From: Prorocentrum cordatum
Lineage: Eukaryota; Sar; Dinophyceae; Prorocentrales; Prorocentraceae
NCBI GenBank assembly: GCA_963575745.1
Contig: CAUYUJ010017850.1
Location: 188,019-208,915, forward strand
Reading direction: 5' to 3'
Length of the DNA stretch: 20,897 nucleotides
Under the pieces are notes generated by a model that saw nothing but the letters and a program-made list of their open reading frames with translations, did not search any database and had not been told where the DNA came from. Below are positions 1 through 9,200 of the stretch, piece by piece; the first letter of the stretch is position 1; the number at the start of each line of letters is the position of its first letter. A program made the position numbers and the translations under genes.

Positions 1-100
1 CCTCTGGAGGCCTCCCGGGGCCCCCGGAAGCGTCCGGAGCGCCGTCCGGAGGCCATATCCGAAGGCCTCCAGAGGCCCTCGGAAGCATTCGGAGGCGCTT
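1..100. repeat. GC-rich imperfect palindromic units
   Basis: Several variants of the self-complementary motif GGAGGCCTCC occur within 100 bases, mixed with CCGGAGGCC-like variants. The same motif ends the family P elements further right, so this may be a decayed edge of one. No coding signal is seen. Confidence 0.4.
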
Positions 101-124
101 GACAACGACGCGCGACCGCGAGTT

Positions 125-380
125 ATGACGACCGACGACAACGATGACTACGACGACGACGACGACGACGACGAAGATGACGACGACGACGACGACGACG
201 AGCGACGACGAGCGACGACGATGACGACGACGACGACCACCGACAACGAGAAGCGACGACGACGACGACGACGACGACGACAAGCGACGACGAGCGACGA
301 CGAAGACGACGACGTCGACGACGACGACGACTATGACGACGACGACGACGACGCAGACGACCGACAACGAAGAGCCACGA
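125..380. repeat. (GAC)n triplet array, left arm of an inverted pair
   Basis: The array is mostly GAC triplets with interspersed units such as CGACAACGAAGAG. Long reading frames here encode only poly-Asp, Thr/Asp or poly-Arg and are composition artefacts. Positions 345-374 are the exact reverse complement of 628-657 (30 of 30 bases), including the non-repetitive stretch, so the two arrays form a real inverted repeat. Confidence 0.85.
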
Positions 381-464
381 GGAGTAGTGGCGAGCACATG
401 CCTGCGAAGGTGTCGTTACCTCCACGTGGAGTATAAGATGTATGCTCCTTGCCTCCCTCCTTCA

Positions 465-695
465 TCCTCATCGTCGTCGTCGTTGTCATCGTCGTCGTCG
501 TCGCTCGTCGCTCGTCGCTCGTCGCTCGTCGTCGTCGTCGTCGGCGACGGCGGCGGCAGCGGCGGCGGCGGCGGCGTCGGCGGCGTCGTCGTCGTCGTCG
601 TCGCAGTCGTCATCTTCGTCGTCGTCGCTCTTCGTTGTCGGTCGTCTGCGTCGTCGTAGTCGTCGTCGTCGCTCTTCGTTGTCGGTCGTCGTCGT
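465..695. repeat. (GTC)n triplet array, right arm of an inverted pair
   Basis: This is the reverse-complement counterpart of the GAC array at 125-380. The 628-657 segment pairs exactly with 345-374, and a second copy of the CTCTTCGTTGTCGGTCGTC unit follows at about 673. A GGC-rich patch lies at 540-590. The spacer at 381-464 shows no gene. Confidence 0.8.
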
Positions 696-850
696 GGATC
701 CCTATGCAAATCCCTATGCGGATCCCTATGCAGATCCCTATGCGGATCTCTATAAGGATCCCTGGGAATCTTGATGCGGAAATCTATGGGGATCCCTGTG
801 CGGTTGCCTATGCGGATCCCTTTTCGGGTTCCTATACGGATCCCTTTGCG
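695..850. repeat. 12-bp minisatellite with unit GGATCCCTATGC
   Basis: About twelve tandem units of a 12-bp repeat become more diverged towards the right. Because 12 is a multiple of three, one frame reads DPYA repeats and the opposite strand reads RDPH repeats. I treat these as translated satellite, since nothing flanking supports an exon. Confidence 0.8.
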
Positions 851-1315
851 CATGGCGGCAGTGCCGGGGGCGCACTGGGGGCCAGAGCGTAATGTTATAG
901 GGGGGGCGGGGGGGCCATAACGCGCGTTATGACCCAAGCAATGAAGAAACAGGCTCTACTGAAGTCGAAGGGACGCCCATTCTCTTTGAACCATTCCCTA
1001 CCAGGGGTGGGGGTGGTTGGATGGGGGGAGTTCCTGGGTCAGAATACCACCCCCCCGGGGCGAGGGTGCCAGCGTTAGTAGCCAGCGCTGGGGCGAGGGT
1101 GCCATTCTGAATGACGGGAGCAAAGCGCCGATATTCAAATGAGGCCCACGCTGCAGCCGGAACAACAGCTTGAAACAACGACAACGAAAACAATCGGACA
1201 AAAAACACATAAGAGGAATCAACTTGGCCCAATCCTATGTAGAAAAACGGTACGACGAGAGGGCCAGGCATCTTCCGGACAGAGTCAGGGGAGAGAGTAG
1301 TATTCCTACACATCT
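851..1315. other. Region without a supported gene; small palindromes
   Basis: It holds a perfect 16-bp palindrome at 916-931 (CATAACGCGCGTTATG). A short inverted structure spans about 1040-1118, with GTCAGAATACCACCC facing GCCATTCTGAATGAC around two copies of GGGGCGAGGGTGCCA. A minus-strand frame of 128 codons at 927-1313 is open, but its codon usage lacks the strong G/C ending of the genes to the right, so it is not called. Confidence 0.4.
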
Positions 1316-1477
1316 AGCGTCTCGATTCGAATGCGGGACAACGACTTCTCGACCACTTCCCCAGGACCAATTTCTCATCCCAAGTCGTTTTTTGACGCTC
1401 CCGAGGACCGGTGTAAGGGCCCCGAGAAGCCGAAAACGACGAACACAGACGCTGTCCCGATTTCTTCGAGACGCTGG
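1316..1477. mobile_element. Family A element, copy 1 (TIR introner-like)
   Basis: The ends are inverted: GCGTCTCGATTCGA at 1317-1330 and TCTTCGAGACGC near 1464-1475. A homologous copy of nearly equal length lies at 6876-7033 inside an intron of the large gene. Both share the internal segment CTTCTCGACCACTTCCCCAG just inside the left end and TTCGAGACGC at the right. There is no coding capacity, so it is a short non-autonomous element. Confidence 0.65.
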
Positions 1478-1580
1478 ATGCCTGGGCTCATGGTTGGTAA
1501 CTGCTGGGTCCTGGTCGAGGGGGAAGGAGGGGACGGGATTGGCAGGAGGAGGAGACGGAGGTGCGAGGCAGAGAGGCGGT

Positions 1581-1650
1581 GACGCCGGCGGCACTCGGCA
1601 GCATGGTGGGCACACGTCGGCGCACCCAGCCGCCCCCGCGCCGGGCGCGG
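1581..1650 (-). other. Duplicated exon-like block, copy a
   Basis: The 70-bp block matches 1830-1899 in about 62 of 70 positions. On the minus strand the shared frame reads GRLGAPTCAHHAAECRRR here and GRLGAPRCAHQAAECRRR in the other copy. Within the compared core, three of four differences fall at third codon positions, which suggests it was coding when duplicated. A family C element separates the copies. The frame could not be joined to a neighbouring exon in phase, so it may be dead. Confidence 0.45.
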
Positions 1651-1651
1651 A

Positions 1652-1818
1652 CGCGCTTCGGCGACACGCAAGGAGTGACCCCAGGCAAGAGTCGCCCTTG
1701 GTGCGCGGCGTTTTGGAGACCGCGGGGGGGCCGAACCGCAAGACGCTACCATCGCACCGCGCTCGACGAGCGGGGGACCCCGTTCGGCCCGCACCAAGGT
1801 CACTCCAGCGACAGGTCC
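1652..1818. mobile_element. Family C element, copy 1
   Basis: The left end CACGCAAGGAGTGACC followed by CGCCCTTGGTGCGCGG is mirrored by CCGCACCAAGGTCACTCC at the right. Copies lie at 3049-3193 and 3621-4062. On the minus strand it starts just after a strong donor context, CAC followed by GTGAGA at about 1824, and ends CTTGCGTGTCGCCGAAG, compatible with an intron ending in AG. Confidence 0.6.
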
Positions 1819-1819
1819 T

Positions 1820-1986
1820 CTCACGTGCAGTCGACGGCGGCACTCGGCGGCCTGGTGGGCGCACCTCGGCGCACCCAGCCGCCCGCGCGCCGCGCGCGGC
1901 CTCGCGCTCTCCGCGGCCTCGGCGGGGAGGCCCCCCGCAGCCAGCCGCTGGTCGCCGCTCGTCTTCGCCGGCCGCCGTCGTCCATC
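1820..1986 (-). CDS. Candidate coding exon, unknown protein
   Basis: The minus-strand frame begins around RLAAGGLPAEAAESARPR, continues with GRLGAPRCAHQAAECRRR and stops at a GTGAGA donor context near 1824. Codons are almost all G/C-ending and the composition is like the exons of the large gene. It could be a downstream exon of that gene if its last called exon splices onward instead of stopping at 2304, or part of a separate gene. Exon copy b (1830-1899) is duplicated at 1581-1650. Start and function are unknown. Confidence 0.4.
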
Positions 1987-2303
1987 GCCGCCGGCGTCGC
2001 CGCCGCCAGCGTCGCCGCCGCCGTCGTCGTCGGTCATCGCCGCCTTCGCCGTCGTCACCACCATCGCCGCCGTCGCCTCCGTCGCCGCGGTCGCTGGTCG
2101 TCGGTCGCCGCCGTCGCCGCCATCGCCGTCGATCGTCGTCCGTCGTCGTCGCCGCCGTCGCCGCCGCCGTCGTCACAGCCGTCCAATCAGCGAGACCTCG
2201 GGGCCAGAAAGGCAGCGGGACCAGCGCGGCATCGGGACCGGCACGGCATCGGGAGGCTGCTGGGCGGCTGGACTGACAACGTTGAGGCCAGCTCGGTCGC
2301 CAG
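1987..2303. repeat. GCC/GTC triplet array and 3' flank
   Basis: From 1987 to about 2175 the sequence is degenerate GCC and GTC triplets. From 2176 to 2303 it is GC-rich with a short direct repeat of CGGCATCGGGA near 2228 and 2246. Several frames are open in both directions, but none stands out in codon use. Confidence 0.5.
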
Positions 2304-5300
2304 CTAGCATTGCCGACCAGCTTGCGCCCGCGCCTGGATGGCCTCGAGCTCGCATTCGAGCTCGTCGTCCTCCAAGAACGACGCCGAGTCGTCGCCGCTT
2401 CGGAGCGCGAGGGCGGCATCGCCTTGGAAGAGCCAAAACCATCGTCAGCTCAAACTTTCGGAGCTCCGGGCGGAGCTCCTTGGATCAGCGCTGTTGGCGG
2501 CGCCTCCAGCGCGGCCCCTTGCGCGCTCCGCAACGCAGGGGAGGGTCGTGAGGAGGGGGGCCCAGCGCCGATCCAAGAGATCCGCGCGGAGCTCCGTGCC
2601 GTCTTCTCTTTTTCGTTCCTCGCCTTCTGCCCCCCGGCCGCCGCCCAGCGCCAGGTGGGCCCCGAACTCGTCCACCACCCTGCACTCGTGGATCACCTAT
2701 CGATGCTCCTCAAAGCGTGTGTCAGCGCCAACGTGTGCTTGTACGATACGGGCGGTGTACTGAATGCAGGCTGACACAGACCTGGTGCTGACGGTGGACA
2801 GCGAGGTAAACACACATTTGGGCTAACACTGAAGGCCTCCGAGATGGGGTCCTAGCAGATGGGGCCAGAGGATCGCGCCGCATCGCCGATGCATCGCCGA
2901 TGTGTCGGCGCCATCGGCGGTACATCAGCGACGCCAGCGCGGAGCAAATCAGCCTACACATCGAGCCGCATCGGCGATACATCGGCGATGCAGCGCTATC
3001 CTCAGACCCCACCTGCTCGGACCCCATCTGGGAGGCCTCGAAACACACTCGGCTACACGCAAGAGCCCTAGGCAAGAGTGACCTTTGGTGCGCGCCCTCA
3101 GGGGGCCGCGGGGGAACCAAACCCAAGCGCGCAATCCAGTGCCTGGGGGGACCCCCTTGGGCCCGCACCAGGTCACGCCGGCGAAGGTCACTCATACGCG
3201 TATTGGCGGCGCGCAGAAGGGGGTAGGGGGAGGGGGGAAGGCTTCCCAGAAGGAAGCTGCTCCTTAGAAGGCGCCGGCCATGCATCTGTAGACAGGGCCC
3301 GCGCCTTCTTAGAAGCAGGGTGCATCTGAGAAGCCTTCCCCACCCTCCCTACCCCCTCTGCGCGTAACCGAGCGTAGCCGATGCGCGTGCTGAGGATCAC
3401 CGAACCTGCCAGGGCGCGCCGATGGCGTCGCTGTGGAGCGGGTCGTGCTCGTCGCTGAAGGACGGCACGGCGGCGGACAGCGGCAGCTGGCTGCCCGCCC
3501 CGTCCGCGCCCAGCGCCGCGGCGGTGCGCCCGCCGAGCGCCCTCTGGCGGGCAGCCTTCTGCTTGCAGCGGGGCTCCGGGCGGTGGTCGTTCTCGTCCAG
3601 CCCGTCCGCCCTTCTCTCGGCGGCACGCAAGAATGACCCTGGGCAAAAGCGGCCCCTGGTGTGAGGTCAGACATGTCCTCCTACAGGCAGGTCTTGGACG
3701 GAAACACAAAACTACCCAAAGATAGTCCAAAAATGGTCCAAAGATCGTCCCCTCACTGATTTTGGACTGGTTTGGGATACTCCCCCTGTAGAGGGACATG
3801 CCCAATTTAACCCTGGTGTTATGTCGGGCGTGTCCCCCTACAGGGGGATTTTCGACGAAAAATGAAAAATAGCCCAAGAATGCCCCCAAAAAGGCCAAAC
3901 AATACTCAAAAAATAGTCCCCAGACTATGTTTTAACTATTTTTGGATGATTTTTAAAGTATTTTTGATTTTTCGTCTAACCACTGGTGCGCAGCCCTGGG
4001 AGCCGATGCAGGGCGGGGCCCGTGGCCCGCAGCAGAGCTCGCGCGGGCGAAGGTCACTCCTGTTTTGAAAGCTGGGCGAGGGCTGCTGAAACCGTGGCTG
4101 CTAAAACTTTGGACGCCCGAAATGGGCACGGGGCCAGGGGCGTAGTGAAATAAGAAGAGACGCCCTGAAACTCGGGGGAACTATCTTGGCCCCCGCCATG
4201 AGATCCACCCCCCTGGTCCTCACCCCCCTCTCTTTGGACGCCCGAAATGGGTACGGAAGAAACGGGCACAATGCCCAACAACAAATGTTGTCCCAAACCA
4301 TCGGCGGCCGCTGTTGGGCAGGCGGCCTCCCGTCTCAAACGGACACGGGTCGCGGCGGCGCGGACAGCGAGTCCTGTTCACAATGAACAGGAACTGCTGT
4401 TGGGCATTGTGCCCATTCTTTCCGTACCCATTGCGCTCGTGCAGAAAAACGGCCCTCCCGGAAAGAAAAACAACTTCCCGGGAATGAGGCGCGTCACGCG
4501 AAACAGTCAGCGGGCTTCTTCCCGGAAGGACGAAGACAACTTCCCGGAGGTCGATTTTAGCAGCCACGGATTTGGCAGCCCTTGCCCGGCTTCCGACTTG
4601 TGCACAGCCGACCTTCTGACGACGCGGTCCAGCCACAGGTACCGATCCTCCACCTGCGGGGGTAGAGGCCTCCTAGACGGGCTCGGAGTAGAATGGGGTC
4701 GGAGGATCGCGCCGCATCGCCGATGCATCGGCGATGCATCGGTGATGCATCGGCGATGCATCGGCGAGGCACCAGCGATGCATCGTCGACGTCAGCGGTG
4801 CACCGGCGACGTCCGCGTAAAGAAAATCGAGCTCCGTATCGAACCGCGTCGGCGATGCATCGGCGATACATCGGCGACCCTCCGACACCGCCTACTCCGA
4901 CCCCATCCAGGAGGCCTGGAGGGGAGCCCTCCCCAGTCGAGCGGGCCTGCGGAGCCAGAGGACCTCGCGCCGCGCCGCCGCGCCGCACAAGGCGGTGCCT
5001 TGGGCGACGGCGGGGCGGAGGAGATCGGACTCTGCACCTGGCCGCGTCGCCGATCCGCCCTGGGACGCACGGAGACATGCCGCACCGTATGTCCCCTCCT
5101 GGGAGGCGCGCGTGCGACCCAGCATGGTATGGTCCTCTTGTAGCACACCGCGTCCCGAGCAGCGTGGCTCAGGAGAGCCCGCCACGACGCGAGTGCTGTG
5201 AGAGTTCTCGGTGCGCGCGCCGCCCCCCGGGGCGGGTGACGCACACAAAAAAAAAAAAAAAGAGCAGCATGGTTGGGGTGACGCCGGCGCCCGTCTGCTC

Positions 5301-6201
5301 CAGCCCCGTTGGCGAGGCCCGGGGCCTGCCCGCGCAGGGCGCGCTGGCTCGACAGGATGAGCCGCGCCTCCTCCGGGGGAGCCAGACAAAGGTCCTGGCC
5401 CCGCTGCTGCCCGGGGAGCTCTCCCGGGCTGCGCTCGGACCTGCATGTCGAGGCGACTGGCGACGAGGGCCTCCCAGGAGGCCCAAGAAAGCGAGGAAAG
5501 GGTAGAGGTATTGGTGGGCTTGTTTTCCACCACCACCACCATAAGCAGGAGGGGGAGGGGGTCCTCCTCCTCCTCCTCCTCCTCCTCCTCCTTCCTCCTC
5601 CTCCTCCTCCTCCTCCTCCTCCTCCTCCTCCTCCTCCTCCTCCTCCTCCTCCTCCTCCTCCTCCTCTCCTCCTCCTCCTCCTCCTCTCCCTCCTCTCCTC
5701 CTCCTCCTCCTCCTCCTCCTCCTCCTCCTCTCCTCCTCCTCCTCCTCCTCCTCCTCCTCCTCCTCCTCCTCCTCCTCCTCCTCCTCCTCCTCCTCCTCCT
5801 CCTCCTCCTCCTCCTCCTCCTCCTCCTCCTCCTCCTCCTCCTCCTCCTCCTCCTCCTCCTCCTCCTCCTCCTCCTCCTCCTCCTCCTCGTCCTCATCCTC
5901 ATCCTCCAACTCCTTCCCCCCTCCAACTTATGGTGGTGGTGGTGGAAAACAGGCCCAGCAGGTCTGGGTACCTTTTCCTCCTCTGATGGTCTGCTCCTCC
6001 AGCCGTACGACCTCCAGCAGCACGCAGTGGCCGGGCTGCAGAAGCCCCTCCAGGGTGTCGCCGGCCATGCCCGCCTCCGCCGGGCTGTAGATCGTGGGGA
6101 AAGGCCGCCGCTCGCTCGGGATGTCTCGGCATCGCCGGACCTACCCTTGGGACCCAGACGCCCGGGGGTCAACGTGTTTTCTTAGTCGGCATTTCGACAT
6201 T

Positions 6202-6234
<33 letters not shown>

Positions 6235-9200
6235 AGACGACGACGACGACGACGACGAGCTTCCCCGAAGGACGACGTCGTTGAGCAGGCGAGCCAGGAC
6301 GAGGACGAGGAGAAGGGAAAAAGGAGGACGGCTGAGGCAGGTGAACGTTTTCTTATTCGGCGATTCGACATTGGGCGAAGGGGGGAGGGGGGTCTTGCTC
6401 CAGACCTCTGCTTAATGCGACTGTTTGCAACAGTGCGTCCACCTGCTTGAAACAGGCGCCAAAAACAGCCAAGATATACTCCATGGGGGAGGCGGGGGGG
6501 TGCGAGGGCCCGCGCCGATCGGCAAAACAATGAATCAAGAAAGGATCACTGGTGAAAAAATCGTGACGGGAAATATTCAACCATCTTCAGCCCTCCGATG
6601 CCCTCGCCGCGCCCCTCGCCCGTCAGAAAGCGCCTGGGCATGAGGAGCCAGTCCCGGGGAATGGGTGCAGACCTGTGGGGGCCAACGTCATGGGGAAATT
6701 ATGACGTCGGGGGTCTGGTAGGCACCTCCTTCGATGCCTTCCTGAGAACAAACAAAGGCTGTGGACTACGAAGCCAGATTCGAGCGCCACAGCGCCACAG
6801 GGTTGAGCTGAATTCAGCCAGGCTAAACGGAATTAAGCGGTTAAACTGAATTATGCTGGATTACCCCTGACCTCTGGCGTCTCGATTCTACCGAGACACG
6901 GGCCCCCGACTTCTCGACCACTTCCCCAGGACCAGTGCTTCATCCCGAGCGGATTCTAGCGGTCCCGAGGCCCGGGGAGGGCCCCGAGGGGCCGACAACA
7001 AAAAAAACTCCGCCTCGACTTGTTCGAGACGCCGGATGTCTGGGAGGTTCGTTCTCGACCACGGCCTCCCCGGAGTGGCATCCAAACATCCCCCTACCCT
7101 TAGGTCGGGCAATGTGCTCCTGCGGGCGGACCGTGAGGGAAAAACGGCCAATCGCCATAAAGAAAACTCAAAAATAGTCGGCTATCGAAAAGTCGCCGGG
7201 CCGTGGGCCAGGGCTCTCCCCTCCGTGCCACGAACCTGCCCCCTCGAGGTGGGGATGGGGGTGCCGCGAGGCTCAGCGAAGACTGCAGCTGACCTTCGGT
7301 CGGGCATGTCCCCCATGCAGACAGATTTTCGAGGAGTCATAAAAAATAGTTTTAGAAAATACCCACAAGTAGTAAGCATAGTTTACGCAAACTTACAAAT
7401 AGCCATAAATAGGGGGAAATAATCGTCCCCTGGCAATCACTTGACTATTATCGAATATATTCTTCCTGTAGAAGGACATGCCCGACTGAAAGCTGACCCC
7501 ACCCCAGGGGGGCAGGTCGGACGGCGGGGCCAAGCCTGCCTGGGGGGAATGGGCACAGGTGCAGCGATGCCGACTGTCCATGACGACACGGATGCACGCC
7601 TCGTCGGTATCCTGACTACCATCCAGACCACCCCAACCCAACCCGAAGACCCGAATTTCAGGTTGGGGGGGGCAAGGGTTCCACATGTTTTTTTTCGATG
7701 GTCCCGACCCCTCCCCCACTGGAAATCGAGGGTAAATCTGAGCCTTCGGGTTGGGTTGGGGTGGTTTGGTGGGTGGCGATATCCGCGCTCTCACCGGGCT
7801 GGGTGCGCACGCAGTCGACCACGTTCCACTCCTCCCAGAACGCCTTGTCCGCGCGGAACAGCTCCAGGATCACGTCGTACCTGGAGATCCCCGGCGGTCT
7901 CCGGGGGCCTGCCCCTGGAGGCCGCCAGAAATCCCCCGAGGCTGCCGAACACGTTCAGAAGACACTTCCTCCTCGACCGCCTGCTCCCGACCGTTGGGCG
8001 TGGCTCAATGGGGGGGTCACGAAAGGGGGGGGGTCGGAAACGATCCCCTGTCGTGCCCCTTTCGGGCCCCTCCGGAGCCCCAGGGGGACTCGTTTAGGTA
8101 CCGTCTGGGTACATTTTCGGACCACCCTCGGCAGCCCCCCCTCATTTTGTGACCCCCCCATGACGCAACGCCCGAGACCGAGGTACTGGAACGCCTCCGG
8201 CGGGGGCAGCGCGCCCTTGCGGAGGCCGCCCAGATGGGGCCAGCGCAGCCGGGGTCGACGGATCGCGCCGCCTCGCCGACGCATCGGCAGTGAGTGTATC
8301 AGCGACGGCGGGATGAAGGTCGGACTCTGGATCGAGCCGCACCGCCGACGCAGCGGCGATGTGGCGCAATCCTCTCCGCCGACGCTGCTCTTTCTTCGCG
8401 ACGTCAGCGCCCGGAGATCTCGACCACTCTCCCCGGGGCCTCTGCTCCCGAGTGACAAATCTTCGTCGGCAGGAAACGGCCCCCACAGGACGGAAACGAT
8501 GCGAAACTGGCCGCCACGAGCTGTGCTGCAGCGCCGGGATCCGAGGGGCCTCCGACCTGCGTCTTTTCAGGGGCCCAGGGACACCCAAATGAAGAGACAC
8601 AAATCACAGGATTCCCCATACTTGCCCATAATTTCTGGGTTTCTGCCTTCCCCTTCACTTCCCACATGTTCCCATATATTCTGGGGAATCGACATCTAAT
8701 TGTGTCTGTGTGTTTTTGCCCCCTCCTGAGTCTTGGAAACCACGGTCTGCATGAGCACAACCCTTCGGATGTCCGCGCGGACTTCCCGCGTCGGCGCCGG
8801 GCCCCCATATCCGCGCCTCCCCATGGCGCGCAAGACGGGCGCCAGAGGGGGGGGGCCCCGAGCCGATCCAAGAGACCCGCGCAGACCTCCGCAAGAGTAC
8901 GTGTGTGCAGGCTTGCTCTCTTTTCGGCGTCCTCCGCCGGCTTCGATCGGCGGAGGCGGCCTCGTTCTGCTTGCGCCGACTTCCGCCCGCCCTCCGCGGA
9001 CGGGATGCCAGTCGCTGATCCTCGAAGGCGAGGCCCCCTCTGAAGAGCCCCGCGTGGCGCGGTACTCCGAACGCCGTCTGCTGATAGGAGTGGACCAGCT
9101 CAAGAGTGTAAACGTCGAGCTGGAGCTGGCGATGCATCGCCGATGGATCGGCAGAAAAGGTCCCGATAGCAGAACCCCACGTTCAAGGGAGGGGTGGGCT

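Larger units (their letters stand above)
3621..4062. mobile_element. Family C element, copy 3, split by two family B insertions
   Basis: The left end GGCACGCAAGAATGACCCTG and right end GCGGGCGAAGGTCACTCC match copies 1 and 2. Removing 3662-3988 restores a continuous family C centre, CCCCTGGTGCGCAGCCCTGG, that aligns with copy 2. The element forms the 3' half of intron 11, whose AG acceptor is at 3612-3611. Confidence 0.7.

Noticed and set aside
927-1313. Minus-strand frame of 128 codons with some protein-like character
   Set aside because: Third positions are not G/C-biased as in the genes here, part of it is a short duplicated motif (GTLAP), and no splice partner was seen.
2431-2445. TTTTGGCTC on the minus strand, resembling part of the dinoflagellate spliced leader
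   Set aside because: Only nine bases match, the rest of the leader is absent, and the site is inside the family E intron.
2705-2820. Frame reading SVSACIQYTARIVQAHVGAD upstream of VIHECRV without an intron
   Set aside because: It is interrupted by TAG just before VIHEC and only about half its codons end in G/C, unlike the adjacent exon; I treat it as part of intron 12.
4892-6172. Very long minus-strand frames with poly-Arg, poly-Glu or poly-Gly
   Set aside because: They come from the (CTC)n tract inside the family F element and cross splice sites of the better supported exons in another frame.
7915-8005. Exon reading RRSRRKCLLNVFGSLGGF
   Set aside because: Skipping it joins EAFQ to YDVILELF exactly in phase with matching sequence at both splice sites, so it is more likely intron.
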